A stretch of 64,000 bases of DNA from Chrysomallon squamiferum (GCA_012295275.1 CM022678.1:16122545-16186544); one strand, 5' to 3'; shown: positions 12,854 to 32,592, numbered from the stretch's first letter. Notes: a model not told the origin generated them from the sequence alone. A program made the numbers and translations.

Positions 12854-12912
<59 letters not shown>
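12761..12912. repeat. (TAC)n(TAA)n trinucleotide array
   Basis: TAC/TAA repeats, matched in unit 2 by a longer TAA array at about 23,512-23,640. The Thr/Asn-rich frame is a repeat translation. Confidence 0.9.
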
Positions 12913-12914
<2 letters not shown>

Positions 12915-14347
12915 CAGAATTGAACTGACTCTATTACAAAGTCTAGAAAAGATGATGGTATTTAAAGAACTATTAATTTAATTCCAACAAGATTGTGGAT
13001 TTACAATAATGTACATACGTATGAAAATATATACTAACATTTTATTTAAAATTTTAATCTATTTTTATTTTTTATTTTTTTTCCAATTAAACAATTTATA
13101 CGTAAGAAAAAATAAAACAAAAACGAAAAGTGAAATTATTGTTTTATGTAACAAATTACTCAACAACAGACACATTTTTACATGTACTGTTTGATGTAAT
13201 GTGCTATTCAACACATTCTGTTCTTTTTTTTTTATATCTACTTCGGTAGAAAACATAATTTTACAATCACAGTCACTGAAAATAAATATAACATAAACAT
13301 CAAAACACTTTTAAATTTTTAAATGTATTTTGAACCATTTCCGGCCTTAGCTCTTTAGCTTATGAAACAAATTTTATGTAGTAAAACTATGCTGTCTGTG
13401 GGTAGGTACACATAAAAGATCACTCGATGCTAATCGGAAATGATAATCGTTGAAGCGAGGTTCCTTCTCATTATCTGTATGATCCTAAACAAAGTCTGAT
13501 TTAAATAACCAGTCAAAAGTAAAAAATGCATCGTTAAATATTTATTTTATTTATTTTTTATTACTCTTACGTCTCAACGAGTTTTAGTTAACTAGCCCAA
13601 TTGTTCACACAGTATAGTAAAATCTAAACACAAATCTGTTTCATCAATAATGTTCACTGATGTAAAGTGTTAGATAAGTGATTTGTCACAATATCAAATG
13701 TATGAGACGTAATAAAAGAGATAAACAATAATAGAATTATTTCACGTACAAGGTAGGCAGTGTGTTAACTGAATTCGCAAACTTGCATTTATGGCAAAAG
13801 TTCGATGACATTGTGTGTTTGATAACCTCATATAAATCGTAAAAAGTATTTTTTTCCATAGAGTCAGTGCGTTACCTTCTCGATCTGGTGTCAATATTCT
13901 TCAGCAGCATTAAGAAAGAAACAAAAAACAATAAATGGCACGAAATGAACAAATCAATCCTGTAATTGCTTTCAAAACGATATATATATATATTTAAAAC
14001 AAAAACATAACAAAAACCCAAACACAACAAACAAAACAAAAAAACACACAAAAAGAATGAAAAGAAAAAACGGGCTTGTTTTTTGTTTTTGTTTCTTTAA
14101 GGTGGGTTTTTTTTTTTCTGAAATGTTATATGAATTTCACGATTAATGTAATGATAAAATGAATATATCTCTCAAAAGTCTGATGTATTTACATGATCAA
14201 AGGCTTTGTTCTCTAAGGGAAGGTTCTTTTTTGCCATTGCTAGTGATGCTTGAACATTATTAATTCATTCGAACCTCTGCACGCATTGTTGCTTCTTTAT
14301 TGAATACACAAGAGAATGTTCAAGCGAAGCTGAAATGAAGAGAAATC
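12913..14347. other. Spacer before copy 2, no gene seen
   Basis: Complex AT-rich DNA that aligns with the end of unit 2 (about 23,640-25,072). It includes a shared stretch of about 400 bp around 13,700-13,900. An A-rich tract at 13,985-14,120 is longer in unit 2 (24,660-24,850). No coding frame or RNA gene was recognised. Confidence 0.6.
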
Positions 14348-14685
14348 AAATTATGTTTTTTTGTTTTGTTTATTTTATCAATAGCTGCTGGTTCAGAAAA
14401 GAAATTGCTGTTACAGTTGCTTTTTGATACGTCTACCAATTAGGTGTATCCAATAATTTAATTTTCCTTCTTATTTTATAGTAATTTGTACGTGATTAAT
14501 GTTAGAATATATTCGACAGCCGAGTACAGTTAACAAATTTTTATAATATTCTTCGGTTTTAAAATTTAACAACCGAGATCGTATGATTTAATCTTTATTT
14601 AAAATCGTATTTCGGTATATTTTGAAATTTATTACTTTTTTATTCCTGATTTCTTAAAACGAATTAAAATACGGCGACATAAGAA

Positions 14686-19840
<5,155 letters not shown>

Positions 19841-21111
19841 AAGTCAGTAATATTTACACATACGTTGTTATGCTTATTTTTATGTATATACTACGATGTA
19901 AGAGGGATAACTCTGGTGATAAGAGAACGTATTATATAGTTTTCTGTTAACAGTATGACGTAAGGGGAATAACTCTATTGATAAGAAAACAACTATTACA
20001 TAGTTTTCTGTTAAATACGATATAAGGGTGATAACTCTAGTCATAAGAGAATATTCAACGATATTCAACATCGGTATTCAACGTACGTTTAAAGAATGCT
20101 AATACATACACTAAAATTTTACATGCGTTCGTTTTGTCTCTGCTTCTATGTAAAGTTGTTATCAAAAAGTGTCAATAACAATAACACACAGTCAAGAATA
20201 AAATAATAAGAAAAAAGTACAGTAGTTTATTTGATTTTGTTAAAGGGTAGTAGTTATTATTTTCTGCGGACATTTATGTATGTATGTATTTATGTATATA
20301 GACAGATAAACAGTCAGACATACACACACACACATACATACATATACACAGCTTTCTTGACTTTTCCATATTTAATTTTATAATTTTATGACAATTTGCC
20401 TACATAAGTATGTATATGTGTATGTATGCATCTGTGAGTTTATCTGGGTTTTCTGTGCATGTTTGTGTATGTGTGTGTCTATTCTAATACATAATGTACA
20501 TAAATAAATACACACATATATATGTATGTATGTATATACGCACACAAACAAACACAAATCAGATGAATTCACAGACGCATACATACACACACACATATAT
20601 ATACACACACACACAAACACACACATACATATGCACATACACATGTTCTTGTATATATCTCTGTGTGTGCATTTATATGTGTGTTTGTATTCACTTGTGT
20701 TGTGTTTGTAGCTTGTCTGTGTGTGTCTGTACTGCATGTGAACTGTATTAAAAATGTTTGTAGAAAGTCTATGTGATGAAGATCACTATAAAATCTGATA
20801 GTGAGTTTATTTAAACACGGAACACATTAAACTCTAATTAGGAAATAAATCAAGTAATACAGTTTTAAAATGTTTTAATAAAGCAATCAATTAATTTATC
20901 AATCAAAACGCTTGATTAGTTAACCAGTCAGCGAGTGTTAATACTAAAATTTAACCATCACCAGCATTATTAATGAAGCAATCAAACATTACCATTTAAA
21001 AGTTTATTTATCAATCAGTAGTAACATTAATAACTGTTACTTTCAGAACTGATAATAAAATTTAATACACTGTTACGTCATTATGGCCTTTGACAGATTA
21101 AACATCCAAAA

Positions 21112-21414
21112 ATCTTTTCGTATCATATTTTCATCACGTTGTTCGGCTACAGTTTCAGGCCTTTAAGTTTAGAATCTGCCCTGTTATCCGGTGGATCCGG
21201 TAGTCGTTCGAGTGGGTTATTTGGTCTAACTGAAGGAGGTAAGGACTGTCGTATGCTTACCATTGGTCCACTATCTGAAAATAAATATAACAGTAATAGA
21301 ACTAATCATGTAGGTATCAGTAGTATCAGTAGTAGTAGTGGTAGTTGTAGCAGCAGTAATAGTAATAGTACTGGTATGCCTACAAAGAATAAAATTAAAA
21401 GAAAAAGAAATTAA
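21112..21414 (+). CDS. Unassigned conserved ORF or exon, unit 2
   Basis: Counterpart of the ORF at 8236. The first ATG is replaced by ATC, so a frame starting at 21,139 would be needed. Roughly ten substitutions, mostly replacements, separate it from unit 1, with no frameshift until one base is lost next to the GTAGGT site. The tail runs into an AGT repeat. There is no similarity I can name. Confidence 0.2.
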   Translation: MFSYHIFITLFGYSFRPLSLESALLSGGSGSRSSGLFGLTEGGKDCRMLTIGPLSENKYNSNRTNHVGISSISSSSGSCSSSNSNSTGMPTKNKIKRKRN

Positions 21415-21833
21415 ACGACACATTTATTTACATAATGTACGCAGATTTCGCTAGTTAGTCAGTTTGATTTTCGGTAATCTCGCCATGAAGGAAGACCTGC
21501 GTGAGACTGCAAGAGCTAACCCTTCCCTCGTTGAGAGTGTATTGTAATTAGAAAGAATTAGCGCTAAGAATAATAACTAATAAATAACTAAATAAGCAAG
21601 CAATAGTAGAAGATAAGTAACCTTTTAATAAAAACAAGGAAGTAAAACGAATAAAAAATATTCTATTTTCTTTTTTTTGATTTTAAGAAGAAAATAATTT
21701 AGTTTTTAGTTATGTACTTTTTTGTCCGAGAAAACTAATTAGATTGATAAACAATAATTTAGAAATTTTAGTTTTTCCCGTCCATTTACTGCCATTTCCA
21801 TTCCATAAGCATTCCAGCGGGAGGTAAGCATAA

Positions 21834-21908
<75 letters not shown>

Positions 21909-21960
21909 GATAATAATATTAATAATAATAAACTAAATAATAATAATAATAATAAAAAGA
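21834..21960. repeat. (TAA)n array, unit 2
   Basis: A long imperfect TAA/TGA run in the spacer. It corresponds to a short AATAAT run at about 9,235-9,256 in unit 1. Confidence 0.9.
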
Positions 21961-22427
21961 TTATGTAGTTTAAAGCTCAGATTACTTTTAACACCTACAT
22001 TCAGTTTTTCCAATGAAGAACATATTGTAATTTCCTCTCAAATGAATAAGAGTCTGTGTCTGTAGCTTGGCTTATCTACAAACACTTTGTTTATTTTGGA
22101 AATCTTCCAACGACAAAACAGTGGTAGCGTGATTTTAAAGTGGGCTTTATACAACATGAAAATAATAATAATAATGCTTACTGTGGAATATAATAATTTA
22201 TTTGTCCGCTTATATATAAACACTTTTTTTATTTTGGAAATCTTACAACGATAAAACAGTGTTGGTGAGATTGTAAAGTTATTTTTTCACACACATACGC
22301 GTGTATAAAAGATAAAATAGAAATTTCGTATGGTATAATGATATAGTCAGAGGAAATTCGTAAACGGCTATTTTTAAACATGATTTCATTTGAAATTTAT
22401 TTTGATAGAAGATTTCTTTTAAATCGG

Positions 22428-22497
<70 letters not shown>

Positions 22498-22682
22498 TTA
22501 TTATGTTGAATTTTCTTTTTTCGTTAATGTTTCGACTTTTGAAGCTGTAAATTTCATTTTCTTTCTTTCTTCTTCTTTTGATTTTAAAATACAATCTAGC
22601 CAAGTATAGATACGCTCTACGAGTATATTTTTGCCAGGGTAAATTCTCCTTGTTTTATATATATATATATATGTATATACAC

Positions 22683-23230
<548 letters not shown>

Positions 23231-23506
23231 ATGTATGTAAATATTTGTAAATAAAATAACTGAATTTTGTGCCACATGGGTGACAGCTGTCTGTAGAGCT
23301 TCAAAAATAGAAGAAAAAACAACAAAACAAGACAAAAAGAAAACAGAAGATAATTTTCATAGTATACAAATATAAATTAATGTTGGCATGTAACATACAG
23401 ATTTCAGTTGATTTCATCTTCAGTTTCCAGTTTCCTTAATATTTAAAACAAATTATATATGTATGCATTGGTTCAGACAAATGAATACGTCCAACAATGA
23501 AAATAT

Positions 23507-23511
<5 letters not shown>

Positions 23512-23562
<51 letters not shown>

Positions 23563-23588
23563 TGATATTAATAATACTAATAATAGTA

Positions 23589-23639
<51 letters not shown>

Positions 23640-23640
23640 T
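23512..23640. repeat. (TAA)n array, unit 2
   Basis: Two TAA runs separated by a TGA/TAG-rich centre. It is the counterpart of 12,761-12,912. Confidence 0.9.
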
Positions 23641-24655
23641 CAGAATTGAACTGACTCTATTACAAAGTCTAGAAAGTATGATGGTATTTAAAGAACTATT
23701 AATTTAATTCCAATAAGATTATGGATTTACAATAATGTACATACGTATGAAAATATATACTATATCAGCTAATATTATTTTTTAAATTTAAATTTTTTAT
23801 TTTTATTTTTTTATTTTTTTACAGTTAAACAATTAATCTATTGTTTTATGTAACAAATTACTCAACAAGAGACACATTTTTACATGTATTGTTTTATGTA
23901 ATATGTTATTCAACACATTTTGTTTGTTATTTTTTTTATATCTACTTAGCTACAAAACATCATTTTACAATTTTGAACCATTTCCGGCCTTAGCTCTTTA
24001 GCTTATGTAACACATTTTGTGTAGTAAAACTATGCTTTCTGTGGGTAGGTACACATAAAAGATCACTCGATGCTAATCGGAAATGATAATCGTTGAAGCG
24101 AGTTTCCTTCTCATTATCTGAATGATCCTAAAAAAGTCTGATTTATATAACCAGTGAAAAGTAAAAAATGCATCGTTAAATATTTATTTTATTAATTTTT
24201 TGTTACTGTTCTGTTTTCGATTAAAATATTCTCTTACCTCTCAACGAGTTTTAGTTAACTAGCCCAATTGTTCACACAGTATAATAAAATCTAAACACAG
24301 ATCTGTTTCATCAATAATGTTCACTGATGTAAAGTGTTAGATCAATGACTTGTCACAATATCAAATACATGAGACGTAATAAAAGAGATAAACAATAATA
24401 GAATTATTTCACGTACAAGGTAGGCAGTGTGTTAACTGGATTCGCAAACTTGCATTTATGGCAAAAGTTCGATGACATTGTGTGTTTGATAACCTTATAT
24501 AAATCGTAAAAATTCTTTTTCTCCATAGAGTCAGTGCGTTACCTTCTCGATCTGGTGTGAATATTCATCATCAGCATATCCAGTCTTTTAAGAAAGAAAC
24601 AAAAAACAATAAATGGCACAAAATGAACAAATCAATCCAGTAATTGCTTTCAAAA

Positions 24656-24691
<36 letters not shown>

Positions 24692-25415
24692 ATTTAAAAG
24701 AAAAACAAAACAAAAACCCAAACACAACAAACAAAACAAAAACCCAAACACAACAAACAAAACAAAAAAACACACAAAAAGAACGAAAAGAAAAAACGGG
24801 CTTGTTTTTTGTTTTTGTTTCTTTAAGGTGTTTTTTTTTTTTCTGAAATGTTATATGATTTTCAGGATTAATGTGATGATAAAATGAATATTTCTCTCAA
24901 AACTCTGATGTATTTACATGATCAAAGGCTTTGTTCTCTAAGGGAAGGTTCTTTTTTGTCATTGCTAGTGATGCTTGAACATTATTAATTCATTCGAACC
25001 AATGCACGCATTGTTGCTTGTTTATTGAATACACAGGAGAATGTTCAAGCGAAGCTGAAATGAAGAGAAATCAAATTATGTTTTTTTTTGTTTATTTTAT
25101 CAATAGCTGCTGGTTCAGAAAAAAAAAGTGCCGTTACAGTTGCTTTTTGATACGTCTACCAATTAGGTGTATCCAATAATTTAATTTTCCTTCTCATTTT
25201 ATAGTAATTTGTACGTGATTAATATTAGAATATATTCAACAGCCGAGTACAGTTAACAAATTTTTATAATATTCTTTGGTTTTAAAATTTAATAACGATC
25301 AACCGAGATCGTATGATTTAATCTTTATTTAAAATCGTATTTCGGTATATTTTGAAATTTATTACTTTTTTATTCCTGACTTCTTAAAACGAATTAAAAT
25401 AAGGGGAAATAAGAA

Positions 25416-26675
25416 ATGGATTCAATAACGCGAATTAGTTTGATCTTTTTCGTTGGGATATTTTCAACGTCAACGAAAGATTGCTCAGAGAATTACATTT
25501 TTAACAAGGTTTTCGTAAACACAGTACCTGCAGAACTGGCGTCTTATGTTACAAGTGACGTCAGTGAAATTGGCTGTGCTGTGGCGTGTTACAGACGCTA
25601 TTCCGAGCAATGTAAAATGTTCTTCTATAATGAAAACTTCAAGAATTGTTCCATCTACGACACGTCTTTCAAGTGTATCACAAAAAAGGATCAGCTTGGA
25701 GCTGAAGGTTTTGGTAAGTAAGAAAAATAATAGAACATTTTATAAATAGATAAAACAACAACTACAACCATTGCCGTAATTAGATTTTATATATAAATGA
25801 AGATACCCATATCTGAATGATGATTTTGTTTGCCATGGACGTAACTACATTGAGGTGAATGAGGCACATGCCTCATACCGAAATTGAAGGTTTTTTTAAT
25901 ACAAAGATTTATTTTAAATATATATATATATCTGTCTGAAAGCAGTTACAGGATTAATTTGTTAATTTAATAGTATTAATTTAAATTTTTTTTTTTTCTA
26001 TACTTAAAGGAGGTAAATTCTACTAAGTCTGTTATTTTATAACTTTATTAAATGTAAACTTTTCTAATAATTTCGTTTCTTGACATTACTTTTCTTTACA
26101 GGCAACATGAAGAAAATAAACATTTAAATCACACACACTGACACACACAATAACAATTTTCAGTTCGATAAATTTCATCTCATTTAAAAATATATGTAGC
26201 AGGAGCTATGTTTTATCAGGAAATATAAGAATGAATATATCCTAATAATACATACATACATACATACATACATACGTACACAGACATACACATACATACG
26301 TACATAAACTCCTTCCTCTACTGCTGTTTATTACAATCACTATTAATACCATTCCTACTACACCTATATATTTATATGCTACTTCTTTACTGTTTTGTTT
26401 ATTTAGATCATAAACGATGATTTCAAGAAAAGATTTCATTTTAAAATGCTCTACAAGCAATAGTTACAGTAATATTAATATTATTATTGTGTAGAAATGC
26501 AGCAGTAGTAGTAGTGTTGGTAGTAGAAATATTAATATTAATAGTAGAACTAGCAGTATTAATTGTAGTAGTACTACTACTAGTAATAGTACTCGTAGTA
26601 GTAGTAGTCATAACAAATTATGCTATATCTAATGATTATTATTAAAATTATTATTATTATTATTATTACTGTTAC

Positions 26676-26721
<46 letters not shown>

Positions 26722-27061
26722 GTGTTGTTGTTGTTTCTGTGATTATTTGTTGTTGTTTACTTACTTTGAACACAGTTTCCTGGAAGAACTCGAATGTACA
26801 AGAATGTTTTGACTGGCCACAAACGGCAGGAATCCATGTTGTGAATATTTCTGGACAATCAGCTGTCCTAGGCTATTACGACGCCCAGAAGTGGTTGGTA
26901 GGTAAAATATATACCTTGCACGAAAAATTCTCAAAAAGTAGGTGCTATAATATAGACGAAGAATCAAAAATTCAAAAATGATTATGTGTGTTTGGCTGTA
27001 TGTGTTTTCTATTCTTTGACTCTATCGTACATTCGTGTTACACACATAATTATACATTCAG

Positions 27062-27101
<40 letters not shown>

Positions 27102-30100
27102 TAACGAGCTAAAAGTAACTGTGCATAATTAATAATGAAAAGCAAGGCCCGTCCGTGATAAGTGATCAAACCATCACACTTCAGCCTCCAAAGGTTGAAT
27201 TACGTTCACCTTGATGTCTGAACAGTACACTGTCCCAGTCTTGTCGTCTAAAACTTAGATTTTGTTGACACCATGTTAAGCGAGCCTGATAAACTGACGT
27301 TGAAGTAAAAGTGGGCATCTGGGTTGTAGTCGGGGCCGGATGTTGTTTTCCCGTAGCCGATTCCGTACCGTCCTGGCAGTAATTGGTCTGAACCCAGAAA
27401 TGTTTCGAGCTGACAAGCTGGCAGTTTGGAACCGATTTCGTAAATGAACCAACCGAATATGGTTACCATGTCAAAGTGACGTCATACGCGTACTGCCCGC
27501 CCTTGGCAACTCGTGGGTGTTGCCCTCTTGTTGATTACGACTCCATAAGCAGTTTATCGTGTTTCCGTTTAACTTCGTTTTGAGCCATTCCAGCCTCCAG
27601 AATACCAACGACACGAAGACGTTAGTTTTCGGAAAGACGTGGCATAACATAATTTTCGTATTCTATTAAACAAACGTGTTTTTCAAAGTTCAAAATGGTT
27701 AAGCAACCATTGTGAGTTTTTATTTTCAAAAACAACGTGTGTAAGTATCATTTGGGCTCAAAACAAAGAAAACAGAATAGTGCATGTGCGGGGAGTGAAC
27801 CATGACCAAAATATTGAAAACAGTGTTTTCATTAATATGTTTTGATTTTTCCTTTCTCTAATTTTGAAACATTATATCAGTTACTTTTTCCGTTAGAATA
27901 TTTACATTCATCGACGCACGCGAACTTAAAATACAAATTTAAGTTTGTGAATTTTCTCTTTCTTATTTAGTAAACAATATTTCCATAGAAAGGCATTTTT
28001 AGTCATTAAATACAGCGATGTAATATTATCACTTTAACTTATTAATCTTATATTTTCTATGTACTATTCTATATTTCGTTACTCTGTATTTGTTTTCTTA
28101 CTATATATTTTAAATATTTATAAACCATTGTCTATTCTTCGGTACAGTGTGTTATTCTTCAGTTTGATATATCAATGTGTCTGCTTCGTATTAATGTATT
28201 GTATTTTTCTGTTTCACGTTTTATTAAATATTCACTGGTATTTCCAACATCATTGTTATCCGTTTCATTTATTAATCTTTAGTTTATAGATTACTCTTTG
28301 TGTGTTATTCCTAAAATATATCTTATATATATAGAGAGAGAGATCCTAAAATTAGTTTTACATTCCAGTCTAATTTTTTGTCTGTTCAGAGTCATGATTA
28401 AACCATTTTGTCTATTTTGAGCATCTTCACATTATATTGTCATAAACAAATTGCTATTATTTTTTTATTGTTGTTGTTTTTGTTGTTGCTAATAATTATT
28501 ATTATTATTATTGTTGCCGCCGACCTTTATTCTTTTCTTTTTTTTAAATCATCATATCATTCTTCTTTTTTCCTTCCTCTTTTTCTAAATACTGTTGTTC
28601 TGTTGTTATATATAATTAATTAATGGCGCTTTCTTTTAGTTTCAGTGCGACAATTCAGATCAAAATGTTGCTAGATACAAGTGATCCTGTCACAATAAGA
28701 TATTATTTGTTTCAGCTTATTCACCTTGGGAGTTGTATTTTCTATACAGGCATTTGGGGTGAATCAATACTGGTTAAATAGATTCTGTTTTGATTTAATA
28801 AATTCTGTTTCATTCATTATTTATTTACTGTTTCCTTTGTGCAAGGAAATAGCCTGTGTCGAGACAAATATAAATAACTTTTGTTAAACAATATAAAGAC
28901 AAATGTGAATAACCTTTCCTGTAAACTAATAATAAAAAGATAAAGGTAAATAACTCCTGCTGTTAACACATAACATAAAAACAGATGTATATTACTTGCT
29001 GTTAAAAAGTAATAAAAAACTAACTCGGATTTCCTGCGGACTGAATGCCGTTCGCCTCCCGTGATTTATCAAGTACTAAAATATAAACGATCAGTAAATC
29101 GAATATCTCTCTAAACCGAAGTTTTCAACCTCGTCTGAACATTTTTTATATTTGAGAAAATTCTCCGCATTTGTTTCAAAAGTAGGATAAGTTATAGTCG
29201 TGCTAAGGGAGGTAACCCGTGATAAACTATTCAATGTCTTACTTCTCTGTGTTGTCTCCATTACTTTATTTATTTATGCTGTTTGTGAAAGTTCTTTTCA
29301 TTTAATTTGCATCTTTTTTCTTTTGCCTTTCTTGTTTGTTCTTTTTAATGATCTTTAAGAATAGTTAATCTGTTTACCAGTCAATGCATTTATTTTTCTA
29401 GTACAGCATGTAATCATCTATCAATCTTTCCTAACCGTAGAACATAAACAGAAAAGTTTAATTCGTAAATTGATTTGTTATCTCAGGTTATTCAAAGACG
29501 TATTGACGGAACAGAAGAATTTAACAGAACGTGGATAGAGTATGAAAATGGTTTTGGAAACGTGACAAATGAATTTTGGCTAGGTGAAGTATTACGACAT
29601 ATTTAGAGATGAAAAACAATTTATATAATATCAATTTTTATATATCCACCATTTTGTGTGTAAACTGTTGACTAAACACTTTGTTTATTATCAGACTTAT
29701 TATTATTATTACCAATATTATTATTATCAGTGTCATCATAATTATCACTATCGTTAATATCAGCTTTATCATTATTACCAATATCATTATTATTATCAGA
29801 ATCACCTTATTATCAATATCATTATTATTAATACGGTACCATCATTGTTATCAATATCATTATTATTATCAGCATCACCGTCATTATCAATATTATTATT
29901 ATAATTATCGACTTTAAGTCATGCGAATGGAGGTAACTCGTGATAAATTATCAACATCACCATCGTCATCATCATTACTATCATTATCTTCATCACATCA
30001 TCGTCGCCTCATCGTCATCCTCATCGAAATCACCATCGTTTCCATCATTTTCATCACCTCCATCACCTCCATCACCTCCGTCATCGACAATATCATTATC

Positions 30101-31468
30101 TTCATTGCCATCGATAACATGGCTATTTAGTGTATTTTGTTCTGATGCAGTTTGTGTTCTGTTTTCCCCATTCCAGGAAACAACTACATACACCTGCTGA
30201 CTCGTGAGAGACCATTTGAAATTGAGATAAATGTTGAGGACTCTAATGGTAAAACAGCGGTAATCAAATATGATTTATTTTCTATATCAGACGACACAGA
30301 TAAATACAGACTGAAACTGGAGGGTCGGACAAGCAATGCTGAGGGTAAGTCTTTTACTTTCCGACTTGAGATTTTCATACATACATACATACATACATAG
30401 ATACCGAGCTACTTAATAATAGGTATATTATATAGTTGAACCAGAAACCCGAATAACCGAGTGAGTCATTTTAATATATACAGTATACCCTCACCTATTC
30501 GCGGTTCCCCATTCGCGGCCCCGCATATTCGCGGGTTAGGCTCTTAACCATATCGCATCGTATGCTGGTATACCAGGCTAGCGTCATAACGTCATAAAAA
30601 CAAATGCTCGGTAAACCGCACAAACAATATCAAATTTTTTCAATTATTATTGCAATACAGTACGTATTTTTTTTATAAATGCATACACTGTATATACAGT
30701 GCATATTTTTTGTGACCGTGTATTAATAATGTTTTTAATTGCATATTATTACCTGAACTGTGCGTACTGTATTTATCTGTCTGTTTTGCCTTTAAATTTG
30801 TTCCACTTTCTGTCAATTCTAATACATATGTTGTACGCATAGAAAATGACTTTACGGTGCAGTAATACTGTATTGGTAACTATTCTATACGGTGTTACTG
30901 TCCTCATGGACTTACGTTTCTTTCTGATTAAAATATTGTTTCAGTACAAAATTAAAATGTGTTTACATTATCATTACTACATTAGTGAAATACATAACTG
31001 CATGCAATATTACTACATTATTACTGTATTAATGAATAAGAGTGTCTTTAGAAAGTGTTTGGGAAGCATTTAGTACCGTATATAATCTCATAATAGACGT
31101 TTTAAAACTGCATCCAATATTCGCGGTTTTTCGCTATTCGCGGGGGGGGGGGTAAAGAACGTAACCCCCGCGAATAGCGAGGGAATACTGTATATAATTT
31201 TTTTATTTGTTTGTTTGTCTATTTGTAAAACATTTCAGATGATTGTTTGAGCTATGTTAGAAACCTACAGTTTAGTACTACTGGTGTCGACAATGACCGG
31301 TATGCAGAGGTGGACTGTGCTGACAGGTTTGGTGGAGGATGGTGGTACGCAAGATGTGCGTATTGCGCACTCAATTCAAAGTACTTAGACGGTGGAATGT
31401 TTGTACACTGGTCAACATTTTCCAGACGATTAGTTCGAACTGAAATGAAAATAAAACCAAGAGGACTT

Positions 31469-31471
<3 letters not shown>
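25416..31471 (+). CDS. Secreted PAN/Apple-fibrinogen domain protein, copy 3
   Basis: The exons are 25416-25713, 26776-26897, 29487-29583, 30177-30344 and 31239-31471, encoding 305 intact residues with the same domain order as copies 1 and 2. Differences from copy 1 include G8S, V28I and D44Y in exon 1. In exon 5 several substitutions cluster around the FReD binding-pocket region (Y283F, N285H, Y289F, G291R). Intron 4 carries a 710-bp Tigger/pogo-like insertion and lacks the GATA/CAGA repeat seen there in the other copies. The stop codon TAG again runs into a GA array, and AATAAA is at 31732-31737. No defect suggests a pseudogene. The ligand cannot be read from sequence. Confidence 0.9.
27130..27545 (-). 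mobile_element. Tc1-like transposase relic, intron 2 of copy 3
   Basis: Orthologous to the copy 1 relic, with extra substitutions. The frame that is open here is shifted relative to the transposase frame, so the helix-turn-helix motif is read only after changing frame. Non-functional. Confidence 0.65.
30481..31190. mobile_element. Tigger/pogo-like MITE in intron 4 of copy 3
   Basis: A 710-bp insertion absent from copies 1 and 2. The left end reads CAGTATACCCTCACCTATTC then GCGG. The reverse complement of the right end reads CAGTATTCCCTCGCTATTCG then CGG. These form an imperfect terminal inverted repeat of about 24 bp, with TA on both outer sides as the target duplication. Ends of the CAGT..CCTC..ATTCGCGG type are typical of the Tigger/pogo group. 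There are further internal CGCGG copies near both ends and a G run at 31,142-31,152. No transposase frame is seen, so it is non-autonomous. Confidence 0.85.

Positions 31472-31538
<67 letters not shown>
31472..31538. repeat. (GA)n array abutting the stop codon of copy 3
   Basis: A pure GA tract that begins with the AG of the TAG stop codon, as in copy 2. Confidence 0.95.
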
Positions 31539-31540
<2 letters not shown>

Positions 31541-31554
31541 AAGGGATATTAGTA

Positions 31555-31790
31555 ATATTTACACACACGTGGTTATGCTTTTTGCGTTAATACGATGTAA
31601 GGGGGATAACTCTAGTGAGAAGAGCACCTATTATATAGTTTTCTGTTAATAGTACTATGTAAGGGGGTTGGATAACTCTAGTGATAAGAGAACATTACAC
31701 ATCGATGTTTAACATACATTTAAAGAATGCTAATAAATACAGTTTTGTCTTTGCTTCTGTGTAACTGTTTTTCTAAAAGTGTTAGTTACT
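31555..31790 (+). repeat. Conserved 3' tail, copy 3 (shortened)
   Basis: Two TAACTC-core units (about 31,600 and 31,665) instead of three, with AATAAA at 31732-31737. Probably the 3' UTR of copy 3. Confidence 0.65.
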
Positions 31791-31794
31791 ACAT

Positions 31795-31795
<1 letters not shown>

Positions 31796-31835
<40 letters not shown>

Positions 31836-31916
31836 TACATATGTTTATTTCAATTTATCCTTAAAGTAAAAAAAAAGGTACCCTGAGAATGTTGAAAATG
31901 CCCCCTAAATGTTTTG

Positions 31917-31953
<37 letters not shown>
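31796..31953. repeat. (TA)n and (CA)n microsatellites
   Basis: TA tract at 31,796-31,830 and CA tract at about 31,921-31,953, in the spacer after copy 3. Confidence 0.95.
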
Positions 31954-31957
<4 letters not shown>

Positions 31958-32580
31958 TCTTATATCTGTGTGTGTCTGAATTCAATTGTGTTGTGGTTGT
32001 AAGTGTTTCTGTGTGTCTCTGTGGTCATACAGATTTCAAAAATATACTGCATCGATACTGTATTAAAAATGTTTGCAAAGTCTGCGCCACGAAGATCACA
32101 ACAAAAATGTTATAGTGAGTTAAATACTGAACACACTAAACGCTAATTAATAAATAAATCGATTATTACAATTTTAAAGTTTATTTATTAATAAAGCAGT
32201 CAGTTATTACATTTTTAATGTGTATTAATAAAGCAATCAATTAATTTATGAATAAAACTTTATGAATAAGTTAATTAATTAACCAGTCAGCCAGTATTAA
32301 TATTAGAATTTTAACAATGACAGAATTTAATTAATGAAGCAGTCAAACAGTACTATTTAAAAGTTTATTTATCAATCAACATTTATAACTGTTACTTTAC
32401 GAATTAGTATTAAAATTTAATAATAAATCACAACACTGTGACATCAAGATTCTTTGACAGAAGCAATAGAAATAGTGTTAATAATCCGCATGGTAGTAAT
32501 AGTATATTATAATAAATTTTGTAGCACGTCTTGCTCACGATAACGCGGTATTTACATGTTTGTGGGTTAGCATGTGCAAC

Positions 32581-32592
32581 GCCCCCTGGTGG
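32581..32592 (-). promoter_or_regulatory. CTCF-like core motif
   Basis: The + strand reads GCCCCCTGGTGG followed by CA. Its reverse complement CCACCAGGGGGC equals the vertebrate CTCF core. It lies near the right edge of the tandem cluster, in DNA particular to unit 3. One motif match is weak evidence, and the same string could belong to a dispersed repeat. Confidence 0.3.

Noticed and set aside
30846-31073. 75-codon frame inside the MITE as a transposase
   Set aside because: No DDE or helix-turn-helix features, and the element is too short to be autonomous.
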